This document shows, piece by piece, positions 25,235 through 33,610 of a DNA stretch of 64,000 nt. The position numbers were made by a program, and so were the translations under genes. The DNA comes from Candidatus Hepatincola sp. Av. Lineage in GTDB: Bacteria > Pseudomonadota > Alphaproteobacteria > WRAU01 > Hepatincolaceae. The stretch lies in NCBI GenBank assembly GCA_023518375.1, contig CP068450.1, positions 62,001 through 126,000 of the forward strand, written 5' to 3'. Under the pieces are notes generated by a model. That model worked only from the letters and a program-made list of their open reading frames with translations. It had not been told where the DNA came from and did no database searches. The number at the start of each line of letters is the position of its first letter. Position 1 is the stretch's first letter.

Positions 25235-25312
25235 GTTTAGCAGCTACTGTTTTAATAAAAAGAGATATTCCTAGTTATATAGAGGTGGATTTATCTAACT
25301 TTAAAGGTAAGT
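25235..25312 (+). pseudogene. Inverted, diverged fragment of rpsD
   Basis: 78 bases resemble rpsD positions 24552-24630, in opposite orientation. The last 25 bases are identical; upstream there are many differences. Read rightward it encodes a frame like [18 protein letters not shown], against [18 protein letters not shown] in rpsD. No start codon or continuation exists. The rest of the 438-base gap 25084-25521 contains only AT-rich sequence and a hairpin at 25139-25155. Confidence 0.75.
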
Positions 25313-25521
25313 ATTATTATAATATTATAAATTACTATTAAAGTTTAAAGGTTAAGCATAAAACTTATAGCCTATTATATAGGATAACATTAATATATAG
25401 TGGAGCAGGTATAAATTTTTTTAGGAAAATAGGAATTTATGGTTACTTTTATGTTATGCTAAATAATAAATGTGTATTAAAGTTTTTTCATTATTTATGA
25501 ATTACCACTATCACAATTAAC

Positions 25522-26763
25522 ATGAATTCTAGTACTTGCATGCGAGTTTCCTATTTTATAGTTTTATTGTTTATTTTTTGTTTTTCTAGCTATCAACTAT
25601 TAGCTGCTATTAGCTTATTACCAGCCTTAAATCAAATAGATGAATTAGCCCAAGCAAAAATTAAAGAGAAAAAAACCGCAGGTATGCAGGTAGCGGTATT
25701 ATATCATGGAGCAGTCATTTATAATAAGTCGTTTGGCTATATGGCTTATTATAACAAAGGAAAATTAATTAAAAAAAAGGAGGTACTAGGAGAAAATAAT
25801 ATTTTTGACCTAGCCTCACTCACTAAAGTAGTAGCTACAACTCAAGCAATTATGATGCTTAATTACGAAGAACGTTTAAGTCTTGAAGATAGAGTAGCTA
25901 AATATATTCCAGAATTTGCAGTAAATGGCAAGGAAAATATAACCATTTACAATTTATTAACTCATACATCAGGCTTACCAGCATGGGAGCCTTTATATTT
26001 ACATAATAAAAACTCTAAAGATGTAATTCTTTATATTTCTAGTTTACCTCTTGAATATGAAACTGGTAGTAAAAGTATATATTCAGATTTAGGATTTATT
26101 ATTTTAGGGGAAGTAGTAGCTAGAATTACTAACATGCCCCTTGATGTTTACACCGAAAAGTATATATTTTCTCCACTAAATATGGTAGATACCATGTATA
26201 ACCTACCGCATAATTTAACAAGTAGAGCCGTTCCAACTGACTGGCAGAATTTATATGAACAGCACTTAATTAACGACCATATTTTGTATAAAGGCAAGGC
26301 TAAAGCTACAGACTTTAAAGACTGGCGTAACGTTACACTACAAGGTGAGGTTGAAGATGGTAATGCTTATTATGCGATGCAGGGGGTATCGGGGCATGCT
26401 GGGATTTTTTCTACTATGAACGACCTACTAATCTGGGGTAAGATGATTTTAGGTGGTGGTAGTTACAATGGTAATTTACTGTATTCTAAAGAGGTTAGAG
26501 ATATTTACTTAACTCCCCAAGCAAGTGGTAGAGCTATAGGTTTTGATAGTAATAAATCATACATGGGGAATAATCGCCCTGCTAAAACTTTAGGACATAC
26601 TGGTTTTACAGGTAATTGCGTTGCTTTAAATATCCCAAAAGATATTATGATTATTATCCTATCTAATAAGGTAAATATCCCGATGGTGAATTTTAAATAT
26701 ACTTCACCTAAAGAATTATGTACTGATATTATGGATACAGTATGGACTACCTTAATCCCATAA
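25522..26763 (+). CDS. Exported serine hydrolase, class C beta-lactamase/penicillin-binding fold
   Basis: 413 aa with a signal peptide (hydrophobic core about residues 9-27, cleavage after LLAA). The active-site triad of the family is present: S-x-x-K as DLASLTK (about residue 98), Y-S-D in KSIYSDLGFIILGE, and H-T-G in LGHTGFTG near residue 357. The middle LLTHTSGLPAWEP and GHAGIFST stretches are typical. Family members include class C beta-lactamases, D-aminopeptidases and esterases such as EstB; which activity this one has cannot be told. A role in cell-wall peptide trimming is possible. It stands alone. Confidence 0.85.
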   Translation: MNSSTCMRVSYFIVLLFIFCFSSYQLLAAISLLPALNQIDELAQAKIKEKKTAGMQVAVLYHGAVIYNKSFGYMAYYNKGKLIKKKEVLGENNIFDLASLTKVVATTQAIMMLNYEERLSLEDRVAKYIPEFAVNGKENITIYNLLTHTSGLPAWEPLYLHNKNSKDVILYISSLPLEYETGSKSIYSDLGFIILGEVVARITNMPLDVYTEKYIFSPLNMVDTMYNLPHNLTSRAVPTDWQNLYEQHLINDHILYKGKAKATDFKDWRNVTLQGEVEDGNAYYAMQGVSGHAGIFSTMNDLLIWGKMILGGGSYNGNLLYSKEVRDIYLTPQASGRAIGFDSNKSYMGNNRPAKTLGHTGFTGNCVALNIPKDIMIIILSNKVNIPMVNFKYTSPKELCTDIMDTVWTTLIP

Positions 26764-26967
26764 TTAAAAATTAATTTTAAAATAAACTTGTATTTATTCT
26801 AACTTTGTGGTATAATGCAATTTATAAAAATTCTTTTATTTTATAAATTATTCAACCTCAGCTTTATATAATTTTATTCTGTGTAATTATTTATATTTTA
26901 ATATTACTATTATATTAAAATATTTTCACAATATTATTATAAGTCTAGATAGGTTATTCATAATTTA

Positions 26968-27003
26968 TACTAAGTTTGATAGTATTTACTATCAAACTTA
27001 GTA
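26968..27003. repeat. 36-bp perfect palindrome (17-bp arms, 2-base centre)
   Basis: Arms 26968-26984 and 26987-27003 are exact reverse complements around TT, for example TACTAAGTTTGATAGTA on the left. It lies 205 bases after the serine hydrolase and 157 bases before the first tandem paralogue, with no T-run afterwards. The remainder of the 396-base gap 26764-27159 is AT-rich, with a shared 5' leader just before 27160. Confidence 0.8.
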
Positions 27004-27159
27004 AATAAACAATAGTAAGTCTGGCTGTATCCGGTTCAACCCATTACAAATAAAAAACATAAAACCCTTGATTTAATTAAGGTTAATTAAAGTGCTTAAT
27101 TTATTTAATAAATAAAATTTTTATTAATAGTTAATAATAATTATATAAATAGGTTAACA

Positions 27160-27660
27160 ATGAAAAATACAAATTTCCCCCAAAATAATAAAGCTAGTAC
27201 GATTTCGGTAAATAGAATTATCAGTACGCCAGAACAATCCCCTATAATTATTCCAGCGAATGTTGAAACTCCTATGATTTTAAGGGGTAGTGTAGAAGTT
27301 GTAGAAGGGGAACAAATCTTTGAATATACTAATGTAGATGCCGGTGAATTTACAGTAAAACCAGTAGATTTAAAGGGTTCTATTGTTTATATATTAGATC
27401 CCGAGAGTGCCGAAGGGAATATTAATGTATTATTATATAGTAATGATAGAGTATATCAACAGTATCCTCATTATGTTGAACATACTGGTTCAACTCCTGA
27501 GGTTGGTACAATATTATTTTTTATTCCCAGTGGCATTACAGGTAATGTACTTAAAATTGTTGTCTTTACCGAGATTGAAAATATAATTTTTGCAGATGCT
27601 ATTAATAGCGATGGAGTTGTTACAAGACCTGCCCTCACAATGGAGATAGTAGACGATTAG
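27160..27660 (+). CDS. Tandem family member 1, beta-rich protein of unknown function
   Basis: 166 aa, no signal peptide or membrane segment. The N-terminus is Asn-rich (MKNTNFPQNN), followed by the family block TPEQSPIIIPANVETPMILR (residues about 25-44). After this come alternating hydrophobic/polar strands with landmarks FEYTN, DPESAEG, PEVGTI, ENIIFAD and PALTM. The pattern suggests an all-beta sandwich of jelly-roll type; this is inference. It is the first of five paralogues in a row. The ATG follows a conserved leader ending ATAGGTTAACA, also seen before copies 2 and 4. Confidence 0.8.
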   Translation: MKNTNFPQNNKASTISVNRIISTPEQSPIIIPANVETPMILRGSVEVVEGEQIFEYTNVDAGEFTVKPVDLKGSIVYILDPESAEGNINVLLYSNDRVYQQYPHYVEHTGSTPEVGTILFFIPSGITGNVLKIVVFTEIENIIFADAINSDGVVTRPALTMEIVDD

Positions 27661-27725
27661 TTTAGGTTTTTATGTTAAATTGCTAAATTTTTAAAGTAAT
27701 AATAAATTAAACAAATAGGTTAACA

Positions 27726-28235
27726 ATGAAAAATACAAATTTCCCCCAAAATAATAATGTTAAGGCATATTCCATTAATAGAATTATGAGTGCACCAGAA
27801 CAATCCCCTATGTTAATTCCAGCCAATGTGGAAACTCCTATAGTTTTACAAGGAGATGTATCTGTTATATCTGGTTCCAACTTATTTGAATATACCAATA
27901 TAACAACAGGTGAATTTACAATAGATGGATATAGCTATTTAATAATGACTATTGATTATGTTTTAACTCCAGCAAGTAATACAGGGAATCTTGAACTAAC
28001 TGTGTATAAAAATAATGAAGTATATTTAACTTTAAACCATGAGATTGTACATACAGATAATAATCCAGATGTAGGCATGATAGACTTTGAAATTGCCGAA
28101 CGCACCCCAACTGATGTATGGAAAATTACTGGTTATACAGGAGCTGAAAATATAGTTTTTGCAGATGTTACAAATAGCAATGGTATAGTAGAGAGATCTG
28201 CCTTAACAATGTTTATCCAAGAGGCTGGGGTTTAA
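27726..28235 (+). CDS. Tandem family member 2, beta-rich protein of unknown function
   Basis: 169 aa. It shares the first ten residues (MKNTNFPQNN) with member 1 and the block SAPEQSPMLIPANVETPIVL, then diverges strongly, keeping FEYTN, the strand ending YVLTPAS, PDVGMI, ENIVFAD and ALTMF. The SAEG tetrapeptide of the other copies is replaced by NTGN. It starts 65 bases after member 1 ends. Divergence after a conserved first quarter is the pattern of all five. Confidence 0.8.
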   Translation: MKNTNFPQNNNVKAYSINRIMSAPEQSPMLIPANVETPIVLQGDVSVISGSNLFEYTNITTGEFTIDGYSYLIMTIDYVLTPASNTGNLELTVYKNNEVYLTLNHEIVHTDNNPDVGMIDFEIAERTPTDVWKITGYTGAENIVFADVTNSNGIVERSALTMFIQEAGV

Positions 28236-28341
28236 TTTCCCACCTTAAAGATTTAATACATTAAAAAAATAAAATAAAGAATTCAAATTATTTAATAAAT
28301 AAAATTTTTATTGATAATTAACAATTACCAAAAGGTTACAA

Positions 28342-28860
28342 ATGACAAATCAAAATTTTTCACATAATAATAATTTTTCATATCAATATAGAGTTGAAAA
28401 TACTAATCAAGTTACAAGTGCACCAGAACAATCCCCTATAATTATTCCAGCCAATGTTGAAACTCCTATGATTTTAAGGGGACCAGTAGAGGCTACTGTA
28501 ACAGGGTCAGCAATCTTTTTTGAATATACTAATATAGAAGCTGGTGAATTTACAATAGAACCAGATCGCACTATAATAACCTCTCTTTATTATAATTTAT
28601 CCCCCAAGAGTGCCGAAGGAAAGATGACTATAACAATATATATGAATGATAAAGTATATGAACGCTTTACTGATTATGATATTTTGCATCCTAGTTTAGA
28701 CTCTAATAAGAACGTAATAAAATTTCCTCTGTTGGTACATGAGTCAACTGATAAATTAAAAATTACTGCCTTTACTACTACTGAAAATATAATTTTTGCA
28801 GATAGTATATTAGGTACATCAACAGCATTAGCAATTTTGTTACAAGAAATTAGGGCTTAA
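28342..28860 (+). CDS. Tandem family member 3, beta-rich protein of unknown function
   Basis: 172 aa, the longest member, with a longer Asn-rich N-terminus (MTNQNFSHNNNFSYQYRVEN). The block TSAPEQSPIIIPANVETPMI begins near residue 25. Later landmarks are FFEYTN, SPKSAEG, ENIIFAD and a shortened ending without the PALTM sequence (ALAILLQEIRA). It has the most diverged last third of the family. Start and leader are supported by similarity with the other copies. Confidence 0.8.
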   Translation: MTNQNFSHNNNFSYQYRVENTNQVTSAPEQSPIIIPANVETPMILRGPVEATVTGSAIFFEYTNIEAGEFTIEPDRTIITSLYYNLSPKSAEGKMTITIYMNDKVYERFTDYDILHPSLDSNKNVIKFPLLVHESTDKLKITAFTTTENIIFADSILGTSTALAILLQEIRA

Positions 28861-28964
28861 ATAATATTATCAAAGATTTAATACATTAAAAAAATAAAAA
28901 TTTAAATTATTTAATAAATCAAATTTTATTGATAATTAATAATAATTATACAAATAGGTTAACA

Positions 28965-29465
28965 ATGAAACATACAAAATTTTCCCAAAATACTAATACA
29001 TCTTTTATTAATCAAGTTACAAGTGCACCAGAACAATCCCCTATAATTGTTCCAGCGAATGTTGAAACTCCTGTAATTTTAAGAGGACCAGTAGAGGCTA
29101 CATCAGGGTCAGTAATCTTTTTTGAATATACTAATATAGAAGCTGGTGAATTTAGAATAGCACCATTAATAACTGCCCTTGGGTCTATTAATTATGTATT
29201 AGCTCCCGAAAGTGCTGAAGGATTTATTACTTTATTAATATATTTGAATGGTGAACTATCTCAAAGCTATATTCATCAGATTAAGCATGCTGATGCAAGT
29301 CCTGATGTTGGTACAATAGATTTTTATCTTCATACCCATGATTCTGATACATTAAAAATTGTTGTCTCTACGACTACTGAAAATATAGTTTTTGCAGATG
29401 TTGTAGATGTTAATAGAACTGTAAAAATCCCTGCTTTAACAATGGTTCTTGAGGTAGCTTCTTAG
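28965..29465 (+). CDS. Tandem family member 4, beta-rich protein of unknown function
   Basis: 166 aa from the ATG at 28965. The frame is open to 28929, but the ATG at 28965 lines up with the starts of the other members (MKHTKFSQNT), follows the same leader, and gives the same length as members 1 and 5. It has TSAPEQSPIIVPANVETPVI, FFEYTN, APESAEG, PDVGTI, ENIVFAD and PALTM. It is close to member 3 up to FEYTNIEAGEF and closer to member 5 after it, suggesting recombination between copies. Confidence 0.8.
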   Translation: MKHTKFSQNTNTSFINQVTSAPEQSPIIVPANVETPVILRGPVEATSGSVIFFEYTNIEAGEFRIAPLITALGSINYVLAPESAEGFITLLIYLNGELSQSYIHQIKHADASPDVGTIDFYLHTHDSDTLKIVVSTTTENIVFADVVDVNRTVKIPALTMVLEVAS

Positions 29466-29555
29466 TTTGATTTCTTATAGTCATTACTACTTTATTAAGG
29501 TAATAAATAAAATTTTTATTAATAGTTAATAATAATTATATAAATAGGTTAAAAG

Positions 29556-30056
29556 ATGAAAAATATAAATTTTCCCAAAAATAAAAATGTTGGTATATAT
29601 TCCAATAATATAGTTACAAGTGCACCAGAACAATCCCCTATAATTATTCCAGCCAATGTGGAAACCCCTGTAATTTTAAGAGGTGGAGTAGAGATTGAAT
29701 CGGGGGAACAATTCTTTGAATATACTAGCATAGAGACTGGTGAATTTAATTTAAACGACTATGGAACTTTTATAGGACATATTAATTATGTGTTAGCTCC
29801 CGAGAGTGCCGAAGGAAGCATGACTTTAGCAGTATATCTTAATGGTAATGTACGTGTAAGGTTTACTTATGATATTGTTCATACTGCTACAATTCATGAT
29901 GTTGGTACAATAGAGTTTAATCTTCACAATCATGAAGCAACTGATATATTGAAAATGACTGTATTGTCAAGTGCTGAAAATCTAATTTTTGCAGATGTTA
30001 TAGGTATTAATGGAACTGTGAAAACCCCTGCTTTAACAATGACTCTTGAGAAATAG
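29556..30056 (+). CDS. Tandem family member 5, beta-rich protein of unknown function
   Basis: 166 aa. It contains TSAPEQSPIIIPANVETPVI, FEYTS, YVLAPESAEG, HDVGTI, ENLIFAD and PALTM. The leader repeats that of member 1 almost exactly, ending AAATAGGTTAAAAG before the ATG. It is the last copy. The 182-base gap to the convergent esterase shows nothing recognisable. No homologue or domain is known to me. Confidence 0.8.
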   Translation: MKNINFPKNKNVGIYSNNIVTSAPEQSPIIIPANVETPVILRGGVEIESGEQFFEYTSIETGEFNLNDYGTFIGHINYVLAPESAEGSMTLAVYLNGNVRVRFTYDIVHTATIHDVGTIEFNLHNHEATDILKMTVLSSAENLIFADVIGINGTVKTPALTMTLEK

Positions 30057-30238
30057 ATTAGTTTGTTTTTTTATCGCAATTACTACCTTATTCAAGTAAT
30101 AAAAATTAATAGATTACTTGATTATTTATTTGCCTCTATAAAAACAGCTATATTGAGTATAGATATTACTATTTATTGTAATTCTTTATAGAAATTAATA
30201 AACTAGTATTTATAATAAAAAGCATGAAAGGTTTATAG

Positions 30239-30877
30239 CTAAAAGTATTTTAAGAAGAATTTTTCTGCAATTTGTAAACTTTCATTATCTACATTATGCC
30301 CCATGGCTGGTTTGGTAAATTCCTGAAAGCTAACATGCTTAGTATTTAAGAAGTTTTTGGTTTTTTCAAACATATTAAAGGGCAGTACTTCATCTTGCTT
30401 ACCATGGATAAGCAAAATGTTTTGGTGTTTATTAAAAATAGTTAAGGGATCATCAAAAAATGCAGTACTATGGGCAATAATGCTAGCGAACTGTTGCCTA
30501 CTATGTAACCCTTGAAATAAAGCCATAATACCTCCTTGGGAAAAACCAAATAAAGCAATTTGGTCAACATCTGTGTGGTAGGTAGAACTAACATATTGAA
30601 TAAACTCTTTAAGGATTTTATTAGCTTTAGCTACACTTTTTAAATCTGTAACTTCTAGCCTGCCAGTAGTTGGATTTTCACTAATGGGAAACCAAGCCTG
30701 CCCAAAGCCTAAACTACAAGGTAAAGGAGCAAAAGGAGCTATAAAAGTAGTGCTAGGGGCTAGTTTAGTAAATAAAGGGGTAATGCCAATAATATCGTAA
30801 GCTGAAGAGCCATAACCATGTAATAAGATTACGATGTTCTTTTGGTTTTCCGCTTTAACAATTTGGTATTCTAACAT
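30239..30877 (-). CDS. Alpha/beta-hydrolase, carboxylesterase/phospholipase type
   Basis: 212 aa. It belongs to the small carboxylesterase/acyl-protein thioesterase-like group. The oxyanion region is VILLHGYGSSAYD, the nucleophile elbow is FGFSQGGIMA (Ser), the acid is Asp in LLIHGKQDEVLP, and the His is in MGHNVDNE. Length fits. The natural substrate is unknown. It is the last gene of a leftward run that begins with sfsA, six bases after the preceding gene. Confidence 0.85.
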   Translation of the reverse strand: MLEYQIVKAENQKNIVILLHGYGSSAYDIIGITPLFTKLAPSTTFIAPFAPLPCSLGFGQAWFPISENPTTGRLEVTDLKSVAKANKILKEFIQYVSSTYHTDVDQIALFGFSQGGIMALFQGLHSRQQFASIIAHSTAFFDDPLTIFNKHQNILLIHGKQDEVLPFNMFEKTKNFLNTKHVSFQEFTKPAMGHNVDNESLQIAEKFFLKYF

Positions 30878-30883
30878 ATCTTT

Positions 30884-31372
30884 TTAAGGGTTTTTGTTGT
30901 TAATACTATTGTTTTTAGAAGTAGGATTTTTAGAAGAAGTTGGTTTATTTTTTTTAGCTTGCATAGATTTAGTATGAAGGTCATTTAGTTCTTGGGTTAA
31001 TTCAAGGCATAAGTCTTGGCTTTGAACTGTGGTAGTTGCCATACAAGATACTTGAATATAAGCAATAAAACGTACTTGTATATTTTCTGGTAATTCTAGG
31101 AAAATTTTTCTTAAGTCTTCATGGTCTTTAGGAGTTAGATTTCCTAATTTTTCTAAAATAATTTCTTGGGAGTTATCGTCTAGGTACTTTTTTACATCAG
31201 CATAAGCATCTTGAATGTTTTCATCGGAATTACTAAGAGTATTATTTAATACCTCTGTAGCAGCATTTATATATTGTTGGGTATTATTGGAACTACTATC
31301 AGCATACATATTGCTAACACTGCAACAGGTAACAAACAAGCAACTAACAAAAAAGGTTATTTTATTAAACAT
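30884..31372 (-). CDS. Exported protein of unknown function
   Basis: 162 aa. The N-terminus has a hydrophobic core (ITFFVSCLFVTCCSVSNMYA) typical of a signal peptide. The Cys residues do not form a good lipobox, so it is more likely a soluble periplasmic protein. The mature part is acidic and predicted helical, with a Lys/Asn/Ser-rich low-complexity tail (KNPTSKNNSINNKNP). The start overlaps the end of the BolA-glutaredoxin gene by eight bases, implying coupled translation. I do not recognise it. Confidence 0.6.
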   Translation of the reverse strand: MFNKITFFVSCLFVTCCSVSNMYADSSSNNTQQYINAATEVLNNTLSNSDENIQDAYADVKKYLDDNSQEIILEKLGNLTPKDHEDLRKIFLELPENIQVRFIAYIQVSCMATTTVQSQDLCLELTQELNDLHTKSMQAKKNKPTSSKNPTSKNNSINNKNP

Positions 31373-31985
31373 TGGGCTTAAAAGTAATATTATTAGCTGT
31401 TAATAATTGTTGTAATTCTTGGTTTAAATACATTTCTTTTATTATATCACAACCACCAATAAAGTTACCTTTTATATATAATTGTGGAATAGTAGGCCAA
31501 TTGGAATAAACTTTAATGTTTTCACGGATTTCATAGTTTGCCATAACATCTACATCTAAGAAATCTACATTTAAATTTTGTAAAATACCTACAGTCGTAG
31601 CAGAAAAACCACACATTGGCATATCTTTAGTTCCTTTCATAAAAAGAACTACATTGTATTTATGAACAGCCATATCTATTTTTTTTAGAATATCATTGGT
31701 TAATTCTACAGTTTTAGGAGTAGTAGTATTGGGCTGATAGGTAGGAGTGTCTTCACTTAAGGTTTTAGTTTCTAAAGCTAAAGCATGGATTTCATTACCA
31801 ACAATAGAACCAAGAGCATCATAAACTAATTTATGGCGTTCTAACTTAGATTTCCCTATGAAGATATCATCTATCATAGCAACCTCAATATGGTTACCAT
31901 CACCTACCGTATCAGTTACCTCTATTTTAGCTTGTGGGAATTTTTCTTGTAAAACTTGTTGAATGTAATTAATACTAACACTCAT
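31365..31985 (-). CDS. BolA-monothiol glutaredoxin fusion protein
   Basis: 206 aa. Residues about 1-80 are a BolA domain (YIQQVLQEKFPQAKIEVTDT, then GKSKLERHKLVYDALG with the invariant His, then IHALALETKT). After a short linker, residues about 95-205 are a GrxD-type glutaredoxin with the CGFS motif (PMCGFSATT), WPTIPQLYI and GGCDII. CGFS glutaredoxins and BolA proteins normally form a complex that holds a [2Fe-2S] cluster and serves in iron regulation or cluster delivery. In alphaproteobacteria the two are usually adjacent genes. Here they are one continuous frame. Confidence 0.92.
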   Translation of the reverse strand: MSVSINYIQQVLQEKFPQAKIEVTDTVGDGNHIEVAMIDDIFIGKSKLERHKLVYDALGSIVGNEIHALALETKTLSEDTPTYQPNTTTPKTVELTNDILKKIDMAVHKYNVVLFMKGTKDMPMCGFSATTVGILQNLNVDFLDVDVMANYEIRENIKVYSNWPTIPQLYIKGNFIGGCDIIKEMYLNQELQQLLTANNITFKPNV

Positions 31986-32016
31986 ATGTACCTCATATAT
32001 CTTTAAATAATAAGGG

Positions 32017-32081
32017 ATTTTAACATAATTTCAGCTTTCTACCAAATCATTCCTTATATTAGGAATTCGTTATGTTAAAAT
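32017..32081. repeat. Nested inverted repeat between radC and bolA-grx
   Basis: ATTTTAACATAA (32017-32028) pairs with TTATGTTAAAAT (32070-32081); inside is a second pair ATTCCT/AGGAAT (about 32049-32066). It fills most of the 108-base gap. It could be a transcript-processing or attenuation structure within the leftward operon, or a small mobile repeat. No T-run follows. Confidence 0.45.
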
Positions 32082-32093
32082 AAAGTCACTATT

Positions 32094-32798
32094 TTATAAA
32101 AGCCCAGATTCCCTAAAAGAAGTAATACCCTCTTGCCCAATAATAATGTGGTCATAAAGAGTAATATTCAAATTTTTGCAAGTATAAGCTAAAGACTTTG
32201 TAAGTTCAATATCTGCCTTAGATGGTGTATCGTCACCACTTGGATGATTGTGTACTAAAATAAAAGCTACCGCTCCAAAATTCAAAGCAGTTTTTACAAT
32301 TTCACGAGCATCTACAACCACCTGATTAATAGAACCTTCTTGAATTATATCATCTTTAATTAAAACATACTTATTATTTAAGTATAAAATTTTTAAGTAT
32401 TCTTTCTTTTTATAGGCTAATTGCACGTAACAATAATCTAATACTGTACTCCATGTGTTTAAAATAGGTCTATTAGTAATTTTCTTTCTTAAGAGATGGG
32501 CTGCTGTATGTTTAATTAAATATAATAATGTAATGGTATTTTCACTTAATCCTTCAACATTTTTTAGAATATCGGATTCAGTATTTAGAATACGAGCAAT
32601 AGAACCAAACTGCCTTATTAGTTTTTTAGCTAAATCTTTAACATCTCTTCTTGGTAGAGAGTAGAATAAGATTAGCTCTAAAAGCTCATCTTCAGATAGA
32701 TCTAGATTATTATGATAATTTTTTAAAAACTTAGTTTTTACTCTTTTGCGATGACCTTGGTTTAATAGATTCTTATTTTGCTCTTTGTTATTCTTCAT
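32094..32798 (-). CDS. radC: RadC-family JAB/MPN domain protein
   Basis: 234 aa. The metalloprotease-like JAMM motif is present as LVHNHPSGDDTPSKAD, preceded by the expected helix-hairpin-helix region near the N-terminus (LLELILFYSLPRRDVK, then FGSIARIL). Family members are widespread; the DNA-repair role once proposed is not established. It follows map by five bases and is followed by the structured 108-base gap. Confidence 0.9.
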   Translation of the reverse strand: MKNNKEQNKNLLNQGHRKRVKTKFLKNYHNNLDLSEDELLELILFYSLPRRDVKDLAKKLIRQFGSIARILNTESDILKNVEGLSENTITLLYLIKHTAAHLLRKKITNRPILNTWSTVLDYCYVQLAYKKKEYLKILYLNNKYVLIKDDIIQEGSINQVVVDAREIVKTALNFGAVAFILVHNHPSGDDTPSKADIELTKSLAYTCKNLNITLYDHIIIGQEGITSFRESGLL

Positions 32799-32803
32799 AA
32801 TTT

Positions 32804-33610
32804 CTATGTATTACCATAATTTCCTGTGAATATTATACAACCCGTATCGGTCACACCAATTGTATGCTCGTATTGAGCAGATAAAGAAAAATCTTTCGTA
32901 ACCGCTGTCCAGCCATTCTTTAGCAGTTTAACTTCTTTTTTACCAGCATTAATCATGGGTTCTATAGTAAAAACCATACCTTTTTCTAAGGTTAGATCCT
33001 GTTTAGGATAATAAAAATGTAATACATTTGGATCTAAATGAAAATCATGGCCAATTCCATGCCCACAAAATTCTTCTACTACACTAAAATGGTTTTTATG
33101 GGCAATATTGGTAATACATTTACCAATTTCACTAATTTTCAGATTAGGTTTTACAATTTTAATAGCTTCATCTAAACATTGTTTAGTAATTGCCATTAAA
33201 TTTTTAGCTTTAGTGGAAACTTTACCAACAGAAAACATAGAGCTCATATCACCATACCAACCATTAAGAATAACGGTAACATCAATATTTAGAATATCAC
33301 CTGTAAGCAATTTCTTATCAGAAGGTAAGCCGTGGCAAACTTCATTGTTTAAGGATATACAAGTAGAATACTGATACCCTTTGTAACCTAATGTTGCTGG
33401 AATAGCATTATTTTTAATAATAAAGTTATGGCAAATATTATTTAATTCTAAAGTAGTAATTCCTTCCTGAATAAAAGGAGCCACATGTTCTAAAGTTTGC
33501 TTGGCTAAGGTTCCAGCTGCTTTTAACCCATCAAAGGCAACATCATCGTAAATATAAATATCTAATAAACCAATTTCTTTTTTAAAGTAATGTTTTGTTG
33601 GTATCACCAT
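32804..33610 (-). CDS. map: Methionine aminopeptidase type I
   Basis: 268 aa from the start chosen here. The enzyme removes the initiator Met. Metal ligands are visible in GDILNIDVTVILNGWYGDMS (two Asp), GHGIGHDFH (His), TIEPM (Glu) and QYEHTIGV (Glu). The frame is open to 33661 but those 17 extra residues lie deep within sfsA and are not family-like. The ATG at 33610 has an AAGGTG site ten bases upstream and still overlaps the end of sfsA by 29 bases. Confidence 0.92.
   Translation of the reverse strand: MVIPTKHYFKKEIGLLDIYIYDDVAFDGLKAAGTLAKQTLEHVAPFIQEGITTLELNNICHNFIIKNNAIPATLGYKGYQYSTCISLNNEVCHGLPSDKKLLTGDILNIDVTVILNGWYGDMSSMFSVGKVSTKAKNLMAITKQCLDEAIKIVKPNLKISEIGKCITNIAHKNHFSVVEEFCGHGIGHDFHLDPNVLHFYYPKQDLTLEKGMVFTIEPMINAGKKEVKLLKNGWTAVTKDFSLSAQYEHTIGVTDTGCIIFTGNYGNT

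Noticed and set aside
27012-27060. GGTTCAACC-like element suggesting the T-arm of a tRNA
   Set aside because: No matching acceptor, D or anticodon arms could be built around it. No tRNA was recognised anywhere in the window.
26764-27159. Insertion sequence or MITE around the 36-bp palindrome
   Set aside because: No transposase, no flanking target duplication and no second copy seen in the window.
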